Of a DNA stretch of 7,491 nucleotides, positions 1 through 6,569 are shown one piece after another. The notes below the pieces were generated by a model. The model saw only the letters and a program-made list of their open reading frames with translations. It ran no database searches and had not been told where the DNA came from. The DNA lies in the NCBI GenBank assembly GCA_031278795.1, contig JAITJT010000100.1, forward strand, positions 1 to 7,491, in the 5' to 3' direction. This stretch comes from Deltaproteobacteria bacterium (lineage in GTDB: Bacteria; Desulfobacterota; Desulfarculia; Adiutricales; Adiutricaceae). The translations under genes were made by a program, and so were the position numbers. Each line of letters starts with the position of its first letter. The first letter of the stretch is position 1.

Positions 1-8
1 ATTTTTTC

Positions 9-14
9 AGGAGA
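9..14 (+). promoter_or_regulatory. Shine-Dalgarno that decides the start of the exported protein
   Basis: AGGAGA lies 7 bases upstream of ATG at 22, the usual spacing. A TTG at 19-21 is in frame immediately before it, but spacing to that codon would be only 4 bases and ATG is the stronger initiator, so ATG 22 is preferred. Confidence 0.75.
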
Positions 15-21
15 CTTTTTG

Positions 22-2037
22 ATGCGCCTAAGCCTCTCACTTTTGTTAAGCCTATTTTTTCTGCTTTTCTTAGCTAAGAGTGTAGCTTTTGCGGCTCCGG
101 ACAACTCTTTGGAGGTGGAAAACGAGAACGGGCGGCTTATGTTCAGGCTCAGTTTCTTGGAGAAGGGCGCTAGAAACCCCCTCCCTCAGGAAAAGCCTAT
201 ATCGCGGGACATAAGCGGAGAGGAGCTGGGTATCGCGCTCTCGGCCGCTAAATATTGGGCGAGTGTGATAAATCCCATGGACTGCCCTGAGACAGCGTCC
301 GCCTCCTGCGCCGCCAGGGTGATTTTTTCAGCGGGCGATGAGTATAGCGTGGAGGGAAGGCCCAGGATTCTCTCTGGGCTGTCGGCTGACTACAACCTGG
401 TTCTTTCCCAGAGCGTCCTGGCCCAGGGCGTTCCCCGGGGCTACAACTTCAATAACTCTCAGGACTACGCCATCGCGGTCACCTTGGGTGATTATCCCTA
501 TAATCTGGAAGCCGCCAGTCTGCTCCCAGGAGGTGCCCAAAACCTCTTCAGCCTCTTTGTTAGAGGCATGATGAGGGGGCTGGGACTCTATTCCCTCAAG
601 CCTATTGAGATCAGATCCGGCGGCAAGAACACCCAGTTCGGCCAACTGGTTCAGAGGGGCCAGCTCACGGGCGAGGGCTGGTATTTCAACGGAGTCAACG
701 CCAGCACCATCTATGGTGATGGAACCCTAAGGCCGGTTCCCATGAAAATGGATGGTCCGGACGCCAGGTGGGATCTCTTTGAACTTAGGAACACCCTCCT
801 CTCAGCTTCAAGCTTCTGCAACTATTCAGTGCCCGTGGCCCTGGAGCTCTCAGCCCTCATGGACCTGGGCTATGACCTGGAGCTGGGCCGGGTCTACGGC
901 CGCTCAATTTATACGGACGGAACAACAGTCGCCAACGGCACCGGGTTCATGTCCTCGGTTCCCTACGGCCTGGGTCTCCATGTCTATGGAAGCTTCAACA
1001 CCGTGCTCCAGGAGGCCGACCTCTCAGCCTCAGGTAAAGGGGCGGGCGGCATCCGCATAGACGGCCGCAGCAACAATCTAACCGTAAGCCCCAACTCAGA
1101 GGTGAAGGGCTCCGGCGCTTTAGGGACGGGCATCCTGGTGGCCTACGGGAGTGAGCACACGCTCAACATCCAAGGCTCCGTCTACGGAGAGGAGGATGCC
1201 CTGCGCTTTGACATAGGGCTCAACCTCCTGGATTCTGGTGAACTGGACGCTGACGGCTACGGAAAAAACGCCCGCTACTCTTTCTTCCAGGCCGACTCCG
1301 GAGCCGGCCCTGAGCAAAAAGATGCCGTTTCCATGCTCGCGGGTCCCTTGGTGAAGATCCTCACGGTCGCGGGCCTTATCCAGAGCCAAAAGAGGGCCAT
1401 CTACATCTCTCCCAACAGCTATGTGGAGACCCTGAGCTTTGTGAAGGGGGCCTCCATTTTTGGGGACATAATATCCGACTATGACAATATGGGAAAAGGA
1501 GCCGCAAGAGTCACGAGCATCTACGTGGGAGGCTCCACCGAGGCCTTTGACAAGGCCGACCCGGACTTCAGCATGGTCATAAGCGGAAAGATCTTGGGCT
1601 CCGGAAAAATCCCCATGGCCAACGCCCCCAGGCGCTATATAGGCCGGGGCCTCATAGACCTTATCCTTGTGGGCGGAAAAACCACCATACCCGATACCGG
1701 TAGAATCGACGTGAAGAGCGTAAAAGTGCTGGAAGGCGCTGTCATGGAGATAAGACCCGATCTGGCAAACCTCCGCCCGGTCTTTCTGGAGGCCGAGAGC
1801 GTAACCTTTAGCCAGGGCGCGGTCATCAGGGTCTCTGAGTCCACTAGCCTTAAGAAAGGCGCTGTGTCCTACTTCACCCCTCTTTTGAAAGTGACCAAGC
1901 GGGGAGCGGAGGATTTCGTAAATGATGCTACCCTGGAGCTCGATCCTGACTCCAGCCTCAAGGGGGGAGAGCTGGCCTGGTTCATGTCAGGGGCCAATGA
2001 CCACCTTTTGGTCTATGTCTTTTCAAAAGTTGAATAA
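22..2037 (+). CDS. Exported autotransporter-passenger-like protein with degenerate metzincin-like domain, no beta-barrel
   Basis: The predicted product has 671 residues. Residues 1-24 form a signal peptide: Arg2, a long Leu/Phe core, then Val-Ala-Phe-Ala before the likely cut at 24/25. Residues about 65-285 resemble the metallopeptidase-like N-terminal region of some gut-bacterial autotransporters. A helix with YW (78-79) comes first, then a segment ending Arg-Gly-Leu-Gly-Leu where HExxHxxG(L) is expected (180-189), and a family-like tail ALELSALMDLGY (273-284). Both expected zinc histidines and the glutamate are absent, so proteolytic activity is unlikely. A GRSIY motif follows (293-297), then a Gly/Ser/Asn/Asp-rich, beta-strand-patterned passenger with GLHVYGSFNTV (317-327) and similar segments. 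The family usually ends in an outer-membrane beta-barrel of roughly 250-300 residues. Here the protein stops without one, and the AT-rich DNA after it shows no barrel remnant. Possible fates are a periplasmic protein, export through a separate translocator, or a truncated adhesin. The open frame is intact and codon use is regular. The family assignment is from memory of similar proteins, not a search. Confidence 0.8.
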   Translation: MRLSLSLLLSLFFLLFLAKSVAFAAPDNSLEVENENGRLMFRLSFLEKGARNPLPQEKPISRDISGEELGIALSAAKYWASVINPMDCPETASASCAARVIFSAGDEYSVEGRPRILSGLSADYNLVLSQSVLAQGVPRGYNFNNSQDYAIAVTLGDYPYNLEAASLLPGGAQNLFSLFVRGMMRGLGLYSLKPIEIRSGGKNTQFGQLVQRGQLTGEGWYFNGVNASTIYGDGTLRPVPMKMDGPDARWDLFELRNTLLSASSFCNYSVPVALELSALMDLGYDLELGRVYGRSIYTDGTTVANGTGFMSSVPYGLGLHVYGSFNTVLQEADLSASGKGAGGIRIDGRSNNLTVSPNSEVKGSGALGTGILVAYGSEHTLNIQGSVYGEEDALRFDIGLNLLDSGELDADGYGKNARYSFFQADSGAGPEQKDAVSMLAGPLVKILTVAGLIQSQKRAIYISPNSYVETLSFVKGASIFGDIISDYDNMGKGAARVTSIYVGGSTEAFDKADPDFSMVISGKILGSGKIPMANAPRRYIGRGLIDLILVGGKTTIPDTGRIDVKSVKVLEGAVMEIRPDLANLRPVFLEAESVTFSQGAVIRVSESTSLKKGAVSYFTPLLKVTKRGAEDFVNDATLELDPDSSLKGGELAWFMSGANDHLLVYVFSKVE

Positions 2038-2156
2038 AAAGTCCTATTAATTGTTGTTTATCTTAAAGCTTATTATATGTAACATTTATAATAGTGTTGT
2101 ATTTATTGTAAATTACTTTAAATATCTTTTATCTTTTAGCCAATAAAAAATTTTTT

Positions 2157-2223
2157 CCAAATTTTTTTTTTGAAGCCGCTCTCCTTGCGCTTAAGCCGTA
2201 ACAAAGGGCGGAAAATTTTTTTG
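2157..2223 (+). terminator. Imperfect hairpin with T-run, possible terminator of the exported-protein gene
   Basis: An arm with CCGC (2176-2179) and CCTTG pairs imperfectly with CAAAGGGCGG (2202-2211), and is followed by AAAA and seven T (2216-2222). Outer bases CCAAA (2157-2161) can also pair with TTTGG around 2220-2224. It sits about 140 bases after the stop at 2037. The stem is interrupted, so this is a moderate call. The near symmetry means it might also work from the other strand. Confidence 0.4.
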
Positions 2224-2300
2224 GGAGACTTCACCATATTTTTTAAATAAACTTGTGGTCAGGCCGTAATCTGATAGAATGTACTTGTTGATTTTTTTTG

Positions 2301-2341
2301 CGCGGATAGTTTTAACAACATAAATGTTTAGTTTTTCCGCG
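2301..2341. repeat. Inverted repeat CGCGGA...TCCGCG with inner hairpin
   Basis: CGCGGA (2301-2306) pairs perfectly with TCCGCG (2336-2341), and the spacer contains a small nested hairpin AACAT-AA-ATGTT. In otherwise AT-rich DNA this GC-rich pair stands out, and a T-rich stretch follows. It could be a second terminator or an operator; nothing decides between them. Confidence 0.3.
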
Positions 2342-2520
2342 TTTATTTTTAAATCTGGATTTTATTTCTTTGTGCTTATCGCTACTCTCGAATTGTTTTA
2401 CAAAAGATATAGAAGACTTATACATGTTTGAATAATTTATCTATACAATTTTTTTTTCGCGCATAATGTTTTAAAAAGAGCCTTTGGAATCATAATAGAA
2501 TAATAATTTCCTTAAACAAA

Positions 2521-2660
2521 CAGCCGCAGAAAAAGCCTATGGTATTTTTAAGGTGAGCGAGTATCGGCATAGTAGCGGCATAGTGCGCATGCCCTTATCT
2601 GCGTCCTTCTCTTTGCCCTTGAACTATGCCCATTCACGCTCCATTAGCCTAAATCCAGGC
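2521..2660. other. GC-richer island, possible gene relic or structured RNA
   Basis: G/C counts per 60 bases go 14 (2461-2520), 29 (2521-2580), 31 (2581-2640), 22 (2641-2700), against 9 in 2101-2160. Such coding-like composition inside an AT-rich spacer suggests a leftover of a gene. One + frame is open from 2499 to 2699 (66 codons, possible GTG start at 2553) but has no ribosome binding site and no recognisable family. GGCATAGT occurs at 2566-2573 and 2577-2584, and its reverse complement ACTATGCC at 2623-2630, so alternative hairpins are possible. Confidence 0.35.
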
Positions 2661-2678
2661 AATTCTTCTACGCTCTTG

Positions 2679-2707
2679 TTGACTTATGATATTTTTTGAG
2701 TTTTATT
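2679..2707 (+). promoter_or_regulatory. Candidate adhE promoter
   Basis: TTGACT (2679-2684, five of six consensus positions) is followed after 17 bases by TTTATT (2702-2707, four of six). TATGAT at 2685-2690 is an alternative -10 but lacks a good -35. If the first pair is used, the leader of the adhE mRNA would be nearly 200 nt and would contain the 13-bp repeat array. The -10 is weak and AT-rich DNA gives chance matches easily. Confidence 0.3.
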
Positions 2708-2731
2708 TTTAAAAACATTCTATTCTTTTTA

Positions 2732-2822
2732 TTGTTTTGTTCGTTTGTATTGTGCACTTGTATTTTTGATTTGTATTGTGCGTTTGTATTGTGCACATGT
2801 ATTATTGATATATTTTGTTCAT
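2732..2822 (+). repeat. Phased 13-bp tandem repeat upstream of adhE, about seven units
   Basis: Units begin exactly 13 bases apart at 2732, 2745, 2758, 2771, 2784, 2797 and 2810. The consensus is TTGTATTGTGCAC. Units at 2745 and 2784 are identical, 2771 differs at two bases, 2732 at three or four, and 2758, 2797 and 2810 are more diverged. A three-unit block of 39 bases (2742-2780) is repeated at 2781-2819 with about 33 of 39 matches. The array ends about 90 bases before the adhE ATG. Its divergence suggests an old array, possibly kept as a set of binding sites; no regulator is named by the sequence. Confidence 0.75.
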
Positions 2823-2899
2823 GTGTTTTTTTGAATATATCGCTAAAAGTCATCCAGATATCAATACATATTGAGAGGCTATCTAATCTAAAACATCGT

Positions 2900-2906
2900 A
2901 AAGGGA
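2900..2906 (+). promoter_or_regulatory. Shine-Dalgarno of adhE, fixing the start at 2912
   Basis: AAAGGGA lies 5 bases before ATG 2912. The reading frame stays open back to a TTG at 2696, but that codon has no ribosome binding site, and the 72 extra residues are a Cys/Phe-rich translation of the 13-bp repeat array, not part of AdhE. Confidence 0.75.
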
Positions 2907-2911
2907 CTTAT

Positions 2912-5530
2912 ATGACAACTTACGAGATTGTGGACTCCCTGGAGAAGCTGGAGGAGGCAATCGCCCGCGTGAGGGCGGCTCAGAAGATCCTTTCCACTTT
3001 CACCCAGGAGCAGGTAGACAAAATATTTCTGGCCGGCGCCCTGGCCGCCAACAAGGCTAGGATTCCCCTGGCCAAGCTGGCGGTGGAGGAGACCGGCATG
3101 GGTGTGGTGGAGGACAAGGTCATCAAGAACCACTTCGCCTCCGAGCACATCTATAACATTTACCGTGACACCAAAACTTGCGGCCTGGTCGAGTGCGACA
3201 AGTCATCTGGTTACAGCAAGTATCTTGAGCCCCTTGGCTTGGTGGCGGCTATCATTCCCACCACCAATCCAACCTCCACCGCCATCTTTAAGTCCCTTAT
3301 CGCCTTGAAGACCAGAAACGGGCTCATCATCTCGCCGCACCCCAGGGCCGCTAAATCCACGGCCGAGGCCGCCAAGGTGGTGCTCGAGGCGGCGGTGGCC
3401 GCCGGGGCGCCGGAGGGCATCATCTCCTGGATTGACAAGCCCACCATGGAGATAAGCGCCACGGTCTTGAGGGAGTGCGACACCATACTCGCCACGGGCG
3501 GCTCCAATATGGTGAAGGCGGCCTACTCCAGCGGAAAGCCAGCCCTGGGGGTGGGGGCCGGAAACGTTCCGGCCGTAATCGACCCCTCGGCGGACATAGT
3601 TCTGGCCGTGAACTCCATAATCCTCTCCAAGACCTTCGACAACGGCATGATCTGCGCCTCAGAGCAGTCGGTCATCAGCCACCAGTCCATCTATGACGCT
3701 GTTAAGGCGGAGTTCATCAAGAGGGACTGCTATGTGCTGAACAATGAGGAGAAAGACAAGCTGAGAGGCACCATGATAGTTAACGGCTCCATAAACGCGA
3801 AGATTGTGGGGCAGACGGCCGCCACCATCGCGGGCATGGCCGGGCTTAACGTGCCTCCCACTACCAAGATTTTGATAGCCGAGGTGGAGTCGGTGGAGCC
3901 CTCAGAGGAGTTCTCCAAGGAGAAGCTCTCCCCGGTTCTGGCCATGTACCGCGCGAAAGACATGGAGGATGCCTTTAAGAAGGCGGAGAGGCTAATTGAG
4001 GACGGTGGCTATGGTCACACGGCCTCCATCTACATTAATCCCCTGACAGCCTCTGACAAGCTCAAGGATTTCATTTCCCGGGTCAAGACCTGCCGCATAG
4101 TGGTGAACACCCCCTCCGCCCACGGTGGCATTGGCGATCTGTTCAACTTCAAGCTCATGCCGTCCTTGACTTTGGGCTGCGGCTCCTGGGGGAACAACAG
4201 CGTAAGCGAAAACGTGGGTGTGAAGCATCTCTTGAACACCAAAATAGTCGCCGAGAGGAGGGATAACATGCTGTGGTTCCGTGCCCCGGAGAAGGTCTAT
4301 CTGAAGCGCGGCTCGCTTCCCGTGGCCTTGGAGGAGTTGAAATACGTCTTGGGTAAGAAGAAGGTCTTTGTGGTGACGGACAGCTTCCTCTTCCAAAGCG
4401 GTGTCACCAAGCAGATAACCGACAAACTGGACGAGCTGGGCATAGACCACACCACCTTCTTTGACGTGGCGCCGGATCCCAACCTCTCGTCCGCCAAAAA
4501 GGGCGCGGCCCAGATGCAGCTCTTCCAGCCCGACTGCGTTATCTCCATAGGTGGAGGCTCGGCCCTGGACGCCGCCAAGATAATGTGGCTGCTCTATGAG
4601 GATCCGGACACGCCTTTCGAGGATATGGCCATGCGCTTCTCGGATATCAGGAAGCGCATCTACACCTTCCCCAAGCTGGGTAAAAAGGCCTACTTCATAG
4701 CCATCCCCACCACCTCCGGAACGGGCTCTGAGGTGACACCTTTCGCCGTCATAACGGACGACGCCTCCGGCCTCAAGTACCCCTTGGCCGACTATGAGCT
4801 CCTCCCCAACATGGCCATAATCGACCCGGATCTCCACATGGGCGCCCCCAAGGGCCTCACCGCCAACTCAGGCATTGACGCCGTGACCCACTGCCTGGAG
4901 GCCTACGCCTCCATGCTCGCCACCGACTACACGGACGCCCTGAGCCTCAAGGGCCTCAAGATAATCTTTGAGTACCTGCCTAGGGCCTATGACAAGGGCG
5001 CGGACGACCCAGAGGCCAGGGAAAAGATGGCCAACGCGGCCACCATGGCCGGCATGGCCTTCGCCAACGCCTTTTTAGGCGTCTGCCACTCCATGGCCCA
5101 CAAGCTGGGCGCCTTCCACCACATACCCCACGGACTGGCCAACGCCCTCATGATAGAGGAGGTGCTGCGCTTCAACGCCTCGGAAACCCCCACCAGGCAG
5201 GGGGCCTTCTCCCAATACCCCTATCCCAATAGACTCGCCCGCTACGCCCAGGTGGCGGACCACCTGGGCCTAGGTGGCAGTGACGACAAGGACAAGCTGG
5301 AGCGCTTGATAGCCCACATAAACGATCTCAAGACCAAGATTGGCATAAAGTCCAAGATCCAGGACTACGTGCCGGATGAGGCGGATTTCTTGAAGCGCCT
5401 CGATCTCATGAGCGAGGACGCCTTCGACGACCAGTGCACCGGAGCCAATCCCCGCTACCCGCTCATCGCGGAGATTAAGGAGATGTTCCTTAACGCCTAT
5501 TACGGGAAGAACCAGAGGAAGGAGGGCTAA
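2912..5530 (+). CDS. adhE: Bifunctional acetaldehyde-CoA / iron-dependent alcohol dehydrogenase AdhE
   Basis: This 872-residue protein is full length for AdhE, which reduces acetyl-CoA to acetaldehyde and then to ethanol, using one NADH per step. It is cytoplasmic and in other bacteria assembles into long spirosome filaments. Residues about 1-440 are the CoA-acylating aldehyde dehydrogenase. They include FTQEQVDKIF (30-39), IPTTNPTSTAIFKSLI (115-130), the glycine motif GVGAGN (213-218) and catalytic Cys248 in SKTFDNGMICAS. Residues about 450-870 are the type III alcohol dehydrogenase: GGGS (547-550), TTSGTGSEVTPFA (600-612), and iron ligands Asp656, His660, His726 (in CHSMAHKLG) and His740 (in IPHGLANAL). 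DQCTGANPRYPLI (840-852) near the end is a family hallmark. All key residues are present, so it should be active in both directions. The gene follows an AT-rich leader with the 13-bp repeats and is 5 bases from the downstream kinase gene, whose Shine-Dalgarno lies in its 3' end. Similarity to the E. coli enzyme is very high by eye. AdhE genes are often redox-controlled, but I saw no clear Rex palindrome here. Confidence 0.97.
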   Translation: MTTYEIVDSLEKLEEAIARVRAAQKILSTFTQEQVDKIFLAGALAANKARIPLAKLAVEETGMGVVEDKVIKNHFASEHIYNIYRDTKTCGLVECDKSSGYSKYLEPLGLVAAIIPTTNPTSTAIFKSLIALKTRNGLIISPHPRAAKSTAEAAKVVLEAAVAAGAPEGIISWIDKPTMEISATVLRECDTILATGGSNMVKAAYSSGKPALGVGAGNVPAVIDPSADIVLAVNSIILSKTFDNGMICASEQSVISHQSIYDAVKAEFIKRDCYVLNNEEKDKLRGTMIVNGSINAKIVGQTAATIAGMAGLNVPPTTKILIAEVESVEPSEEFSKEKLSPVLAMYRAKDMEDAFKKAERLIEDGGYGHTASIYINPLTASDKLKDFISRVKTCRIVVNTPSAHGGIGDLFNFKLMPSLTLGCGSWGNNSVSENVGVKHLLNTKIVAERRDNMLWFRAPEKVYLKRGSLPVALEELKYVLGKKKVFVVTDSFLFQSGVTKQITDKLDELGIDHTTFFDVAPDPNLSSAKKGAAQMQLFQPDCVISIGGGSALDAAKIMWLLYEDPDTPFEDMAMRFSDIRKRIYTFPKLGKKAYFIAIPTTSGTGSEVTPFAVITDDASGLKYPLADYELLPNMAIIDPDLHMGAPKGLTANSGIDAVTHCLEAYASMLATDYTDALSLKGLKIIFEYLPRAYDKGADDPEAREKMANAATMAGMAFANAFLGVCHSMAHKLGAFHHIPHGLANALMIEEVLRFNASETPTRQGAFSQYPYPNRLARYAQVADHLGLGGSDDKDKLERLIAHINDLKTKIGIKSKIQDYVPDEADFLKRLDLMSEDAFDDQCTGANPRYPLIAEIKEMFLNAYYGKNQRKEG
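5516..5526 (+). promoter_or_regulatory. Strong Shine-Dalgarno of the kinase gene inside the adhE end
   Basis: AGGAAGGAGGG overlaps the last adhE codons and ends 9 bases before ATG 5536. It is the best ribosome binding site in the window. The adhE stop lies between it and the start codon, an arrangement typical of translational coupling. Confidence 0.8.
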
Positions 5531-5535
5531 GCGTC

Positions 5536-6282
5536 ATGCAGTTAAACAACCTAATCGCCACTCGCGCCCGCAAGAAAGTCTACCGTGACGGAGACCTGGC
5601 CATAAAGCTCTTCGAGAAAGGCTACTCCAAAGCCGACATCCTCAACGAGGCCTTGAACCAGGCCAGGGTGGAGGAGACCACCGACCTCCTCATACCCAAG
5701 ATCCAGGGAGTGAGCGTAATAAACGATGAGTGGGCCATTGTCATGGACTTTGTGGAGGGCACCACCTTGGCGTCCATCATCAAGGACGAAAACGACCCCA
5801 ATTTGGAGTTTTTCGTGGATCTTCACCTCACCGTGCATTCCAAGAAGGTGCCGCTTCTAAACGTCTTGAAGCACAAGATAACTAGGCAGCTGGGGGACTG
5901 CCCGGCCATAGACGAGAGGGCGCGCTATGAGCTCTTAACCAGGCTGGAGTCTTTGCCCAAACACTACAAGCTCTGCCACGGGGACTTCATTCCCTCAAAC
6001 ATTGTGATAGCCAAAGACCAAAAGCCCTACATCCTAGACTGGTCACACGCCACCCAAGGGAACGCCTCGGCCGACGTGGCCAGGACTTACCTGGCCATGA
6101 GGCTCCAAGGCGACCTGAAAATAGCCGAGAGGTACCTAGACCTCTACTGCGAGAAGAGCAAGACCCTCAAAAGCTATGTCCAGGGCTGGATGCCCATAGT
6201 GGCGGCCGCCCAGCTCTCCAAGGAGATTCCCCAGGAGAAGGAGTTCTTAAGCTCCTGGATAAACATCTTCGACTACGAGTAG
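5536..6282 (+). CDS. APH-fold small-molecule kinase (aminoglycoside phosphotransferase / choline kinase-like)
   Basis: This 248-residue cytoplasmic protein has the protein-kinase-like fold of the APH family. Visible elements are the N-lobe lysine Lys24 in AIKLFEKG, a Glu in ILNEALNQ (Glu38) that may pair with it, the hinge-like IVMDFVEGTTL (68-78), the catalytic loop HGDFIPSN (148-155) with base Asp150 and Asn155, and metal-binding Asp168 in YILDWS. It is shorter than most true aminoglycoside kinases, and nothing shows it acts on an antibiotic. It looks like the small paralogous APH-type family known from Fibrobacter and other anaerobes (the TIGR02172 type), whose substrates are not established; this assignment is from memory. 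Better-known relatives act on choline, homoserine, methylthioribose or sugar amines. The gene begins 5 bases after adhE, shares its transcript and ends before a strong terminator, so the pair forms a two-gene operon. Whether the kinase is linked to ethanol metabolism or merely travels with adhE cannot be told from this window. Confidence 0.88.
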   Translation: MQLNNLIATRARKKVYRDGDLAIKLFEKGYSKADILNEALNQARVEETTDLLIPKIQGVSVINDEWAIVMDFVEGTTLASIIKDENDPNLEFFVDLHLTVHSKKVPLLNVLKHKITRQLGDCPAIDERARYELLTRLESLPKHYKLCHGDFIPSNIVIAKDQKPYILDWSHATQGNASADVARTYLAMRLQGDLKIAERYLDLYCEKSKTLKSYVQGWMPIVAAAQLSKEIPQEKEFLSSWINIFDYE

Positions 6283-6350
6283 AGGGTCCTCCCGAGGCTT
6301 TCGTTAAAAAAGAAGGCTCTTTCCTTTAGTTGTTCTTGAGCTTTTAAAAC

Positions 6351-6392
6351 AAAAACCAAGATTCCGCTGAAAGCATCGGGATCTTGGTTTTT
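6351..6392 (+). terminator. Strong rho-independent terminator of the adhE-kinase operon
   Basis: AAAAACCAAGATTCCG (6351-6366) pairs without interruption (one G-U) with 6377-6392, closing a 10-base loop. The 3' arm runs into a T-tract through about 6396. It lies 69 bases after the kinase stop. The 5' arm is preceded by an A-rich stretch, so some function on the opposite strand is possible. Confidence 0.92.
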
Positions 6393-6472
6393 TTTTGGAG
6401 CATTCTTTTTGCGCGGCTATATCTTTTTAAAAATATTTTTTTGAAGCTATAATTTTTAGGAACTTTCGTTTC

Positions 6473-6532
6473 GCAAATATTTTGTTGCAAATATTTTGTT
6501 GCAAATATTTTGTTGCAAATATTTTGTTGCAA
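6473..6532 (+). repeat. 14-bp tandem repeat, four exact copies plus a partial fifth
   Basis: GCAAATATTTTGTT occurs perfectly at 6473, 6487, 6501 and 6515, followed by GCAA (6529-6532). Each junction makes the palindrome TTGCAA. Exact identity means the array is young or actively homogenised, and copy number can probably change by slippage. It lies in no gene; the reverse-strand open frame across it is only a translation of the repeat. Confidence 0.95.
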
Positions 6533-6555
6533 CTACTCTGACAATAAGGTATAAT
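6527..6555 (+). promoter_or_regulatory. Near-consensus sigma70-type promoter at the end of the 14-bp array
   Basis: TTGCAA (6527-6532, four of six -35 positions) is formed by the last repeat junction. After exactly 17 bases comes a perfect -10, TATAAT (6550-6555). Transcription would start near 6562 and run rightward. No gene with a ribosome binding site follows closely, so its product could be a small RNA, a short peptide or a relic transcript. Confidence 0.5.
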
Positions 6556-6569
6556 AGATCTTCAAAAAG

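Larger units (their letters stand above)
2038..2911. other. Long AT-rich intergenic region between the exported protein and adhE
   Basis: No convincing gene is seen on either strand. It contains a terminator-like hairpin (about 2157-2223), a second possible hairpin (2301-2341), a GC-richer island (about 2521-2660), a weak promoter-like pair (2679-2707) and a 13-bp tandem repeat (2732-2822). Stop codons are frequent in all frames, except for one frame open from 2499 to 2699 across the island. Confidence 0.7.

Noticed and set aside
2742..2803. Rex redox-repressor operator in the TTGTG-containing repeats
   Set aside because: Rex sites need an inverted TTGTGA/TCACAA pair. Here TTGTGC occurs only in direct orientation around GTGCAC, without the partner half-site.
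2668..2853. A - strand frame of 61 residues with repeating His/Asn-rich segments
   Set aside because: The repeats are just the 13-bp array read backwards, and there is no start context or family match.
2696..2911. A 72-residue N-terminal extension of AdhE from a TTG start
   Set aside because: The TTG has no ribosome binding site, the added residues are a Cys/Phe-rich translation of the 13-bp repeats, and ATG 2912 has a Shine-Dalgarno and matches the usual AdhE start.
3992..4837. A 281-residue open frame on the - strand inside adhE
   Set aside because: It lies entirely opposite a clear adhE coding frame, matches no family, and long antisense frames are common in GC-rich genes.
5536..6282. 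True aminoglycoside-resistance gene
   Set aside because: The catalytic motifs are shared by the whole APH superfamily. The protein is short, lies in a metabolic operon and shows no mobile-element context.
6344..6532. A - strand frame of 62 residues covering the 14-bp repeats
   Set aside because: Its repeating sequence comes from the DNA repeat, and it runs into the operon terminator.
6473..6532. CRISPR array
   Set aside because: Units of 14 bp are directly adjacent with no spacers, and no cas genes are present.
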